Position numbers and translations under genes: made by a program. Shown one piece after another: positions 1 through 5,458 of a DNA stretch of 5,458 bases (its first letter is position 1; every line of letters starts with the position of its first letter). A model generated the notes under the pieces. That model saw nothing but the letters and a program-made list of their open reading frames with translations, was not told the origin of the DNA and made no database searches. The stretch is from Salinirussus sp. (GTDB taxonomy: Archaea > Halobacteriota > Halobacteria > Halobacteriales > Haloarculaceae), in assembly GCA_028275005.1 (NCBI GenBank), contig JAQCNN010000285.1, positions 1 to 5,458 of the forward strand, written 5' to 3'.

Positions 1-194
1 GTCCCGGTCTCGACGGTGGTCTGGAAGAGCATGTGGACCGCCCGCCGGACCAGTTCGTCGGGGTCATCGGGCTCGGTCGCGGCGACGAGCATCGCCAGTT
101 CGTTGCGTGTCTCGCGGTCCAGGTCGACCGGTAGCTCCTCGCCGAGGTCGCCGTACGTCGACTCGATATCCTCGGTTAGCTCCTCTAAGCTCAT
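1..194 (-). CDS. Hypothetical haloarchaeal protein, N-terminal part (cut by left window edge)
   Basis: This reading frame starts at the ATG whose complement is at 192-194 and stays open to the window edge, giving 64 complete codons. The protein begins MSLEELTEDIESTYGDL and continues with an acidic, helix-prone segment: residues 27-40 (RETRNELAMLVAAT) and 47-62 (ELVRRAVHMLFQTT region) look like two amphipathic helices joined by an EPDDPDE linker. There is no signal peptide, membrane segment or Cys motif in the visible part. The acidic composition and codon choice match the neighbouring real genes, and a BRE/TATA-like element lies at the right distance upstream, so I regard it as real. It resembles small uncharacterised haloarchaeal proteins with no known role; I cannot assign a function. 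It lies downstream of, and on the same strand as, the 151-aa gene, separated by 96 bases, and probably has its own promoter. Confidence 0.72.
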   Translation of the reverse strand, partial: MSLEELTEDIESTYGDLGEELPVDLDRETRNELAMLVAATEPDDPDELVRRAVHMLFQTTVETG

Positions 195-218
195 ACTCCG
201 GACAGGGTGACCCCGCGG

Positions 219-230
219 GAAACAACTTTC
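219..230 (-). promoter_or_regulatory. Putative leaderless promoter for the left-edge gene
   Basis: Read on the minus strand, this stretch is CGAAAGTTGTTT. The purine-rich CGAAA could be a BRE and GTTGTTT a weak TATA box centred about 28 bases upstream of the ATG at 194. This is the spacing expected for haloarchaeal leaderless transcripts, in which transcription starts at or next to the ATG. No Shine-Dalgarno sequence precedes the ATG. The TATA match is poor, so this is a tentative call. Confidence 0.35.
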
Positions 231-290
231 GGGCACGCTCGACCCGACAGCGTCGACGGACCGGGCTGGTCTCTCATACGGCTCACAGGG

Positions 291-746
291 TCAGAAGTCC
301 GGCAGGTCGTCGGGGGCCTCGTAGTCGGTCTCCCAGTCGATATACTCGGCTTTGAGCACCTCACAGACCACCTGCCCGAGTTCGGTCAGTCCTGCGTTGA
401 TCGCGGAGACGGTCCCCCAGGAGTCGATATCGGGGTGGATCCCCCGCTCCTTCCAGTCCTCCGGCAGCCCGGGGGCGTGGTAGCCGACACGGTCGGCGTG
501 GGAGTCCCAGAAGAAGTCGAACCGCTCGAGCAGTTCCAGGTCGCGCACGATCTCGAAGTCCGCCTCCGTCATGCCGCTGTCGGCGGCCCACTCGGTGAAC
601 GCCGCCGCCCACGCCCCCTCGCGGAGGAACACCTCGATCTCCTCGCGGCGGTAGTCGGTGTCGCCAACAACCTCGGCGTCCTCGTACTCGTTCGGGTCCA
701 TCGCCTCCAGTTCCGGCGGGTCGGGCACCGCAATGTCGAGGGGCAT
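291..746 (-). CDS. Conserved-type haloarchaeal hypothetical protein, 151 aa, acidic and cytosolic
   Basis: This complete minus-strand gene runs from the ATG at 746-744 to a TGA at 293-291. The product has about 41 Asp/Glu and 9 Lys/Arg in 151 residues, the acidic profile of a haloarchaeal cytosolic protein. It has no signal peptide or membrane segment. The N-terminus (residues 1-32) is Pro/Asp/Glu-rich and probably flexible. Residues 33-83 (REEIEVFLREGAWAAAF through ERFDFFWDSHAD) look helical and rich in aromatics. Residues 84-110 contain Gly/Pro turns (GYHAPGLPEDW, GIHPDIDSWG), then a helix at 111-136 with the single Cys (C128) and an acidic tail ending DDLPDF. I recognise no catalytic motif and give no function. 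It is divergent from the TraB gene across 87 bases. The large antisense frames overlapping it lack this composition and are shadows. The start is supported by a TATA-like element about 25 bases upstream. Confidence 0.85.
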   Translation of the reverse strand: MPLDIAVPDPPELEAMDPNEYEDAEVVGDTDYRREEIEVFLREGAWAAAFTEWAADSGMTEADFEIVRDLELLERFDFFWDSHADRVGYHAPGLPEDWKERGIHPDIDSWGTVSAINAGLTELGQVVCEVLKAEYIDWETDYEAPDDLPDF

Positions 747-767
747 ACCGTGGCAACGGCGGCCACG

Positions 768-783
768 CCTAAGTCCCTTCGGC
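768..783 (-). promoter_or_regulatory. Putative leaderless promoter for the 151-aa hypothetical gene
   Basis: On the minus strand the sequence reads CGCCGAAGGGACTTAGG. A purine-rich BRE-like CGAAGGGA is followed by CTTAGG, a TATA-like box centred about 25 bases upstream of the ATG at 746. The position fits a leaderless transcript and the gene has no Shine-Dalgarno sequence. It sits in the 87-base divergent region shared with the TraB gene. Confidence 0.45.
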
Positions 784-798
784 GCTCGGCCGATGCCG

Positions 799-810
799 TT
801 ACGTGTAAAC
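799..810 (+). promoter_or_regulatory. Putative leaderless promoter for the TraB-M50 operon
   Basis: TTACGTGTAAAC is the most AT-rich stretch in the divergent gap. Its GTGTAAAC part is centred about 27 bases upstream of the ATG at 834, the usual distance of a haloarchaeal TATA box from the start of a leaderless transcript. No Shine-Dalgarno sequence precedes that ATG. The match to a consensus TATA box is partial, so the call rests mainly on position. Confidence 0.38.
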
Positions 811-833
811 CCGCCGCCCCGCTACCCCGGGCA

Positions 834-2474
834 ATGACAGACAGCGGGCCGGACGGTGACCCGGCCGAGGACCCCTCAGAGGGACCGGCAAACGGCGTGA
901 ACCCCGGGGCCGGCGACCCCCCTGGTGACGTCGAGGTTGTCGACCCGGAGGCGCCGATGCGCCCGCCCGAGGACCACGGTGAGGGGTCGGTCACCGTCGT
1001 CGGCACCGCCCACGTCTCCGAGGAGAGCGTCCAGGAGGTCGAGGAGACCCTCGACCGCGAGCGGCCGGATATCGTTGCCGTGGAACTCGACGAGTCCCGG
1101 TACCGCCGGCTCCAGGGCGGTGAGCCCGACGACATCGACCCCGAGGACCTCATCCGGGGCCGGACCGTCTTCCAGTTCATCGCCTACTGGCTGCTCTCCT
1201 ACGTCCAGGCGAAGCTCGGTGAGCGGTTCGACGTCGAGCCCGGTGCGGACATGATGGCGGCCGTCGACACCGCCGAGCGGCTGGGGCTCGGGGTTGCACT
1301 CGTCGACCGTGACATCCAGTTGACCGTCCGGCGGTTCTGGTCGCGGCTGCGCGTTCGCGAGAAGGTCGCCCTCTTTGCGACGCTGCTGGTTGGGACGGCC
1401 GGCCCGGTCACCGCCGGGCTCGGGGTCGGGTTCGCGCTCGGCAGCTTCCTGGCGCTCCCCGCGGAGATCCTGGCTGGCCCGTTTGTCGTGCCGTCGTTGA
1501 GTGTCGGCGTCCCGGTGGTCGGGGGGGTGGTCGGGCTGGCCGCCTTCGCGCTTGACCTGCTGGTGGTCGCCGGGGTGGTCGCGGTCGTCGTCGGCGTCCC
1601 GCTGGTCCTCCTCTTCCTGACGCTTGCCGACACGGGCGAGGACTACACCGAGTTGGACATGAGCGAGCTGACCGACACCGACGTCGTGTCGGCGATGATG
1701 GAGGAGTTTCGCCGGTTCTCGCCGGGCGGGGCAACGGCGCTGATCGACGAACGGGACGCCTACATCGCCCACCGGCTGGTCGCACTGCGGGAGGCCGGCT
1801 ACCGTGTGGTGGCCGTCGTCGGGGCGGGCCACCGTGAGGGGGTCGAGGGCTATCTCGCGAACCCGGAGACGCTGCCGCCGGCGGCGTCACTGACGGGGGA
1901 ACCGTCCTCGTCGCGGTGGAAGAGCGCCCTCTACACCGTTGTCGGCTCGCTGTTCACGCTGGGGTTTCTTGCCTTCTTTCTCCTGCTCGCGATCGCCGGT
2001 GTCCGTCAGGGGTATCTGCTCACACTCTTTGGCGTGTGGTTTCTGGTCAACGGGGTCGTCGCCGCGGGGCTGGCGCTGGCCGCGGGTGCGCACTGGCCGA
2101 GTGCGGCCGCCGGCGGGGCGGTCGCGTGGCTCACGAGCGTCAACCCACTGCTCGCCCCGGGCTGGTTCGCCGGCTACGTCGAACTCCGCTATCTGGACAT
2201 CAGTGTCGGCGATATCGGCCGGCTCAACGACCTGCTCGCCGACGACGACAAACCGCTGGGTGACCTGTTCCGGTCGATGCGGGAGGTCCCCCTCTTCCGG
2301 CTCATCCTCGTCGTCGCGATGACGAACATCGGCAGCCTCGTGGCGAGTCTCCTCTTTGCCACCGTCCTCCTCCCCTACCTCTCGGCCGACATCGGGGGGC
2401 TCGACGCGCTGGCCGGACTGATGCTCGAAGGGGCCCAGCGCAGCGCCGAGACCGTCTGGGGGGCGCTGACGTGA
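834..2474 (+). CDS. TraB/PrgY-family polytopic membrane protein (putative metal-dependent hydrolase family), 546 aa
   Basis: The TraB domain is split. Its first part (residues about 51-165) has the family signature VGTAHVS at 56-62, VAVELDESRY at 81-90 and VDRDIQ at 157-162. Its second part (about 280-342) has IDERDAY at 304-310 and the VGAGHREG motif at 329-336. The conserved GxxH histidines are H60 and H333. Related TIKI proteins are metalloproteases; PrgY/TraB of enterococcal plasmids lowers pheromone activity. The role in archaea is unknown. Between the two halves lies a long hydrophobic stretch (about 178-265, perhaps three or four membrane segments), and the C-terminus holds further ones (about 365-390, 394-418, 424-449, 486-516), including NPLLAPGWFAGYVE, typical of the family tail. 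Residues 1-50 are an acidic, Pro/Gly-rich, probably disordered leader. The ATG at 834 is chosen because it has a TATA-like element 27 bases upstream. The open frame back to 207 lies antisense to the 151-aa gene and is not protein-like. M42 (ATG at 957) is an alternative start. The stop overlaps the next gene's GTG. Confidence 0.9.
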   Translation: MTDSGPDGDPAEDPSEGPANGVNPGAGDPPGDVEVVDPEAPMRPPEDHGEGSVTVVGTAHVSEESVQEVEETLDRERPDIVAVELDESRYRRLQGGEPDDIDPEDLIRGRTVFQFIAYWLLSYVQAKLGERFDVEPGADMMAAVDTAERLGLGVALVDRDIQLTVRRFWSRLRVREKVALFATLLVGTAGPVTAGLGVGFALGSFLALPAEILAGPFVVPSLSVGVPVVGGVVGLAAFALDLLVVAGVVAVVVGVPLVLLFLTLADTGEDYTELDMSELTDTDVVSAMMEEFRRFSPGGATALIDERDAYIAHRLVALREAGYRVVAVVGAGHREGVEGYLANPETLPPAASLTGEPSSSRWKSALYTVVGSLFTLGFLAFFLLLAIAGVRQGYLLTLFGVWFLVNGVVAAGLALAAGAHWPSAAAGGAVAWLTSVNPLLAPGWFAGYVELRYLDISVGDIGRLNDLLADDDKPLGDLFRSMREVPLFRLILVVAMTNIGSLVASLLFATVLLPYLSADIGGLDALAGLMLEGAQRSAETVWGALT

Positions 2475-3097
2475 CCGGGCTCCGCTTCTCGCGACGGGAA
2501 CTCCGGGACTTTGCCGTTGCCTGGCTCGCGCTCACGGTTGCGTTTGCGCTCTTTTTCAACCGCCGTCTGCTCCGCGGGCTGCTCGCCGGCTTCATCAGAC
2601 CGGACGCCCTCGCCCGCATCGCCGTCGAGAGTCTGGTCGTCGTCGGCACCGGGTTCCTGTTGCACGAACTCGCCCACAAGGTCGCGGCGGTCCGGTTCGA
2701 CCAGGTCGCGGAGTTCCGGGCCGACTACAGCATGCTCGGGCTGGCGGTCGTCTCCGCGCTTGCGGGCTTTCTCTTTGCCGCCCCCGGCGCGGTCTACCAC
2801 CGGGGCCGGATCACCCCCCGAGAGAACGGTCTCATCGCACTCGCGGGCCCCGCGGTCAACGCCCTCCTCGCAGTCGGCTTTCTCGGCGTCTCGGCCCTCG
2901 CCGGCGACTCACTCGCCGCCCTCGGGGAGCTTGGCTTCATCGTCAATATCCTGCTTGCGGGGTTCAATATGCTCCCCTTTGGCCCCCTCGACGGCCGGAC
3001 CGTACTCGACTGGAGTCTGCCCGTCTTCGCCGTTGCCTTCGCGCTCACGGCCGGCGTCGCGGCGGTCGTCCTGCTCGGCCCACTACTGCCGGTGTGA
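2471..3097 (+). CDS. M50-family (site-2-protease-like) intramembrane zinc metalloprotease, 208 aa
   Basis: Polytopic membrane protein that should cleave membrane-embedded substrates. The zinc-binding HExxH is HELAH at residues 65-69 (H65, H69 as ligands, E66 as catalytic base), at the end of a hydrophobic helix (about 50-68). The second M50 signature, NMLPFGPLDG at 166-175, supplies the third ligand (D174). LAGPAVN at 124-130 is the usual M50 helix between them. Further hydrophobic segments lie at about 13-29, 87-105, 120-143, 153-166 and 183-205. There is no PDZ or CBS domain and no large soluble region, so it is a minimal form, shorter than CBS-bearing archaeal members such as MJ0392. All motif residues are intact, so it is probably active. 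The GTG start overlaps the TraB stop as GTGA, the classic arrangement for translational coupling, and no separate promoter is visible. The substrate is unknown; the TraB-family protein is the obvious candidate partner or substrate, but that is inference. Confidence 0.9.
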   Translation: MTGLRFSRRELRDFAVAWLALTVAFALFFNRRLLRGLLAGFIRPDALARIAVESLVVVGTGFLLHELAHKVAAVRFDQVAEFRADYSMLGLAVVSALAGFLFAAPGAVYHRGRITPRENGLIALAGPAVNALLAVGFLGVSALAGDSLAALGELGFIVNILLAGFNMLPFGPLDGRTVLDWSLPVFAVAFALTAGVAAVVLLGPLLPV

Positions 3098-3230
3098 GCC
3101 CCCGGCTGTCGTGGGGGTGCTGGCGCCGTGTGATGGGGGGCCGGTGCCGACACACACAGCCACCGCGTCAGTGGCAGACCGCGGGGGCCCTGGCCGCCCG
3201 ATCCGGGTTCGATGACGGATAGAGAGAGAA
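3098..3230. other. Intergenic spacer after the TraB-M50 operon
   Basis: This is GC-rich non-coding sequence with no convincing gene. CCCCC at 3099-3103 can pair with GGGGG at 3113-3117 around a 9-base loop, but no T-run follows, so I do not call it a terminator. An in-frame ATG at 3212 only extends the lipoprotein frame upstream of its TATA box and twin-arginine motif and is not used. Confidence 0.5.
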
Positions 3231-3243
3231 GGTATTTATTACG
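3219..3243 (+). promoter_or_regulatory. Strong BRE/TATA promoter of the lipoprotein gene (leaderless)
   Basis: A purine run (GATAGAGAGAGAAGG) acting as a likely BRE precedes TATTTATTA at 3233-3241, the best TATA box in the window. The box is centred about 26 bases before the ATG at 3263, so transcription should begin at or next to the ATG. An AGGTGA at 3256-3261 resembles a Shine-Dalgarno sequence but lies one base from the ATG, too close to work normally. This placement also rules out the upstream in-frame ATG at 3212. Confidence 0.75.
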
Positions 3244-3262
3244 CCGTTCAGAAGTAGGTGAC

Positions 3263-4345
3263 ATGGACACGGATAGACGTACCGTCCTGAAAGCGAGCGG
3301 CATTGCTGCGCTGATTGGTTCCACTGGACTTGCGGGCTGTTCTGGCGGGCTGCTCGGTGGTGACGGGGGCTCCGGGAGCTCCGGCCCCGAGAGCTGGCAG
3401 TACGACCCGTCACTGCTGGGTGACGCACCAAACGCCTTCTTCGGGTCGATGGACTACGCGACCATCTACGAGAACCGCGAGTTCTTCCCGGAGGACACGC
3501 GCAACAGTCTCGAACAGACCGACTCCAGTACGCCGGTCAACCCCGAGGACATCGACTACCTCTCCGGTGTCGGCGGCGGGACCGTCTCGGTGATGGATGG
3601 CTCCGGCAGCGGCGCCGGGTCGGTCGCGGTCGCCGGCTCCTTCGACCAGAGCACGGTCACCGAGGAGGTCGAGAGCCAGGAGGGCACGAGCCAGGTCGGC
3701 GAGTACGAGGGGTACACCCTCTACGAGAGCTCCGAGGTCGGCCAGCAGGTCGGCCCGGACGCCTCGGGTTCGGCGACGGTCGGGGTCGGTGACGGGGCGC
3801 TCGTCGCGGGCTTTGCGTTTGCGTCGGGCACCTCGACGAGCTCCTCCGGGCAGGACGCCGTGGAGACGGCTATCGACGCCAACAACGGCAACGCCGACCT
3901 CCTCCGCGGGAGCAACGACTACGCCACGACCCTGGCGGACAATATCGGCGACGTAACTGCCGGCTTCGGCGGCGTCGGTGACCCCGAACTGATCGACCAG
4001 TTCTCGAGTACGGCCGACTCCCAGACCCAGACCTACGTCGAGGGGATGCGCGCCGGCGGCCTCGGGATGGCGCTCGAAGGCGAGACAACGACGTTCACCG
4101 TCGTGGTCGCCTACGAGAGCGCACAGGCCGCCGGCGACACGGGCCTGGCGGACCTGGTCAGCGGGCTCAGCTCACAGGTCGAACAGGAGGAGGGGATCAA
4201 CGACGTCAGCGCCGAACAGAACGACGACGCTATCGTCATCACCGTCGAGGGTGACACGATGACCCTGCTCCAGCAGGCAAACCAGACCTCCGGGATGACC
4301 GGCGCCGGGGTCACGTCGATGACCGCACCCGCCGGCGGCTCATAA
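3263..4345 (+). CDS. Tat-exported lipoprotein of unknown function, 360 aa (DUF3352-like layout)
   Basis: The N-terminus has the twin-arginine motif DRRTVLK (residues 4-10), a short hydrophobic core (11-22) and the lipobox LAGC (23-26), so the protein should be exported folded by Tat and lipid-anchored on C26 outside the cell. A Gly/Ser linker follows (27-42). The mature part is acidic with no further membrane segment. Residues 119-160 run from VAVAGSFDQSTVTEEV to YEGYTLYE, 170-186 is a small strand pair (ATVGVGDGALVAGFAF), and 198-230 contains AVETAIDANNGNADLLRGSNDY. This order (score strand, 'TLYE', 'gDGaLVaG', 'AVeTaIDa.nG..dLLr...dy') loosely recalls DUF3352-type proteins and other haloarchaeal lipoproteins, but I see no catalytic residues and claim no function. 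The stretch 276-330 (TTTFTVVVAYESAQAAG to IVITVEGDTM) may be a second, similar unit. Start ATG 3263 is fixed by the Tat motif and TATA box. It has its own promoter, separate from the M50 gene. Confidence 0.88.
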   Translation: MDTDRRTVLKASGIAALIGSTGLAGCSGGLLGGDGGSGSSGPESWQYDPSLLGDAPNAFFGSMDYATIYENREFFPEDTRNSLEQTDSSTPVNPEDIDYLSGVGGGTVSVMDGSGSGAGSVAVAGSFDQSTVTEEVESQEGTSQVGEYEGYTLYESSEVGQQVGPDASGSATVGVGDGALVAGFAFASGTSTSSSGQDAVETAIDANNGNADLLRGSNDYATTLADNIGDVTAGFGGVGDPELIDQFSSTADSQTQTYVEGMRAGGLGMALEGETTTFTVVVAYESAQAAGDTGLADLVSGLSSQVEQEEGINDVSAEQNDDAIVITVEGDTMTLLQQANQTSGMTGAGVTSMTAPAGGS

Positions 4346-4365
4346 GCCCGGCCGGCAACCCGACG

Positions 4366-4377
4366 GACTTTTTATTC
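4366..4377 (+). promoter_or_regulatory. TATA-like promoter of purM, overlapping a T-run after the lipoprotein gene
   Basis: GACTTTTTATTC is AT-rich in very GC-rich surroundings, with its TTTTTATT core centred about 26 bases before the purM ATG at 4398. This fits a leaderless haloarchaeal promoter, and no Shine-Dalgarno sequence is present. The T5 run at 4369-4373 lies 24 bases after the lipoprotein stop and follows a GC-rich palindrome (CCGGCCGG, 4348-4355), so the same bases could also end the upstream transcript. Confidence 0.6.
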
Positions 4378-4397
4378 GGTGGTTGCTCCCCTCGCGT

Positions 4398-5458
4398 ATG
4401 AGTGACGACACCCCCGACGGGACAGGCGGGCCACCACAGGCCCGTGCGGACGGTGGCTCCGAGGACGACGACAGCACGACCGGGGACGAGGAGGGGCTGA
4501 CCTACGCCGAGGCGGGTGTCGATATCGCCGACAGCGAGGCCGCCACCGCGGCACTCGTCGGCGCGGTCGGCGAGTTCGAGGGTGACTACGCCGGCCTCGT
4601 GGATATCGGTGACCAGTATCTCGCCCTGGCGACCGACGGGGTCGGGACGAAACTGCTGGTCGCCGAGGCGGTCGACGACTACTCGACGGTCGGTATCGAC
4701 TGTATCGCGATGAACGTCAACGACCTGGTCGCCCAGGGGGTGCGGCCGGTCGCCTTCGTCGACTACCTCGCCGTCGACGAGCCCGACGACGACACCGCCG
4801 CACAACTCGGTGCGGGGCTCGCCAAGGGTGCCGAGCGGGCCGGTATCGCGCTGGTCGGGGGCGAGACGGCGGTTCTCCCGGATATCGTCGACGGGCTGGA
4901 CATCGCCGGGACCGCCGCCGGCCTGGCACCGAACGGTAGCCTCCTCCCCGGCACGGCCGACCCCGGTGACACGCTGGTCGGGTGGCCCTCCTCGGGGGTA
5001 CACGCAAACGGGCTGACGCTGGCTCGTGAGGCGGTCACCCGCGCTCACGACTACACCGACCCGTTCCCGCCGAACCCCGACCGGACCATCGCACAGGAGC
5101 TGCTGGAGCCGACTCGTCTCTACACCGACCTGCTCGAGCCCTTACAGGCGCATGATGCCCGCGCGGCCGCACACATCACCGGTGGCGGCTGGACGAACCT
5201 GACGCGGATGGGCGCCCACCGATACGAGGTGACCGACCCGTTCGACGCCCAGCCCGTCTTCGGGTTCGTACAGGCCGAAGGCGACGTGAGTGACGCGGAG
5301 ATGCACCGCACTTTCAACATGGGGACGGGCTTCGTAGCCGCGGTTCCACCGGCCGAGGCGGAGGCGCTGGTCGCCGGGGGCGATGAGGCGCGGGTGGTCG
5401 GGACCGTCGAGGCCTCCGACAGTGACGGCGTCGTCGAGGTTCGCGGCCTCTCGCTTCG
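4398..5458 (+). CDS. purM: Phosphoribosylformylglycinamidine cyclo-ligase (AIR synthetase), C-terminus cut by window edge
   Basis: PurM uses ATP to close the imidazole ring, turning FGAM into AIR in de novo purine synthesis, in the cytosol as a dimer. I translate 353 complete codons to the window edge. Family motifs appear in order: TYAEAGVDIADSEAA (35-49), the ATP-binding-region motif ATDGVGTKLLVAE (78-90), GIDCIAMNVNDLVAQGVRPV (99-118), GLAKGAERAGIALVGGETA (140-158), the SSGVHANGLTLAR stretch (198-210), LLEPTRLY (235-242), the HITGGGWTNLTRMG stretch (259-272) and FNMGTGFVAAVP (306-317). The core spans about residues 35-353, close to the usual family length of 330-345, so only a few residues are probably missing. 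Residues 1-34 are an acidic, Gly/Ser/Asp-rich extension with no alternative ATG or GTG before the core, so the ATG at 4398 is the only sensible start; it is supported by the TATA box 26 bases upstream. It is separated by 52 bases from the lipoprotein gene, with which it shares no obvious function. Confidence 0.95.
   Translation, partial: MSDDTPDGTGGPPQARADGGSEDDDSTTGDEEGLTYAEAGVDIADSEAATAALVGAVGEFEGDYAGLVDIGDQYLALATDGVGTKLLVAEAVDDYSTVGIDCIAMNVNDLVAQGVRPVAFVDYLAVDEPDDDTAAQLGAGLAKGAERAGIALVGGETAVLPDIVDGLDIAGTAAGLAPNGSLLPGTADPGDTLVGWPSSGVHANGLTLAREAVTRAHDYTDPFPPNPDRTIAQELLEPTRLYTDLLEPLQAHDARAAAHITGGGWTNLTRMGAHRYEVTDPFDAQPVFGFVQAEGDVSDAEMHRTFNMGTGFVAAVPPAEAEALVAGGDEARVVGTVEASDSDGVVEVRGLSL

Noticed and set aside
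191..277. A 28-codon minus-strand ORF upstream of the left-edge gene whose TGA overlaps that gene's ATG
   Set aside because: The peptide is basic and Ser/Gly-rich rather than acidic, and its last codons cover the putative TATA element of the downstream gene; it looks like chance, though a leader peptide cannot be excluded.
207..833. Open plus-strand frame extending the TraB gene 209 codons upstream
   Set aside because: It lies antisense to the 151-aa gene, has unlike composition, and lies upstream of the putative promoter at 799-810; high GC leaves such frames open by chance.
876..1832. Long minus-strand frame of 318 codons opposite the TraB gene
   Set aside because: It mirrors the codon structure of the TraB gene, is full of Asp/Arg/Pro/Gly/His low-complexity sequence and carries no motif.
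834..2474. TraB name taken as evidence of a conjugative plasmid or mobile element
   Set aside because: The family name comes from the enterococcal pheromone-shutdown protein; chromosomal archaeal members are common and no transfer, relaxase or integrase gene is present here.
3099..3117. CCCCC/GGGGG hairpin just after the M50 stop as an intrinsic terminator
   Set aside because: The stem is only five or six pairs and no T-run follows; archaeal termination depends on T-runs rather than bacterial-type hairpins.
3256..3261. AGGTGA as a Shine-Dalgarno sequence for the lipoprotein
   Set aside because: It is one base from the ATG, too close for normal pairing, and the TATA position implies a leaderless transcript.
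4311..5048. Minus-strand frame of 245 codons opposite purM
   Set aside because: It is a shadow of the well-supported purM frame and crosses the purM promoter.
1..5458. CRISPR arrays, tRNA/rRNA genes, insertion sequences or long repeats
   Set aside because: I saw no regularly spaced direct repeats, transposase motifs, terminal inverted repeats or structured RNA genes on either strand.

Overview
The window looks like chromosomal DNA from a halophilic archaeon (class Halobacteria). It is GC-rich with strong C/G third-position bias, its proteins are very acidic, a Tat lipoprotein carries an archaeal-style RR motif and lipobox, and several genes have a TATA-like box about 25-28 bases upstream of the ATG and no usable Shine-Dalgarno sequence, which is the haloarchaeal leaderless pattern. 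I cannot name a genus from sequence alone.

Layout from left to right. Two short haloarchaeal hypothetical genes lie on the minus strand: one is cut by the left edge (194 to 1) and the other is 151 aa (746 to 291). An 87-base divergent promoter region follows. On the plus strand comes a probable two-gene operon: a 546-aa TraB/PrgY-family membrane protein (834-2474) whose stop overlaps the GTG start of a 208-aa M50 (site-2-protease-like) intramembrane metalloprotease (2471-3097). A 165-base gap ends in a clear TATA box and leads to a 360-aa Tat-exported lipoprotein (3263-4345). After 52 bases containing a T-run/TATA box comes purM (AIR synthetase, de novo purine synthesis), which runs off the right edge (4398-5458) probably close to its C-terminus.

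The genes do not form one pathway. The clearest functional link is the overlapping TraB-M50 pair: two membrane proteins from (putative) metalloprotease families made from one message, which suggests membrane proteolysis or membrane-protein quality control. The lipoprotein and purM each have their own promoter. I see no mobile element, CRISPR array, RNA gene or phage signature. The parts most worth a second look are the TraB-M50 coupling, a roughly 88-residue hydrophobic insertion inside the TraB domain, and the unassigned lipoprotein, whose layout loosely recalls DUF3352-type proteins.
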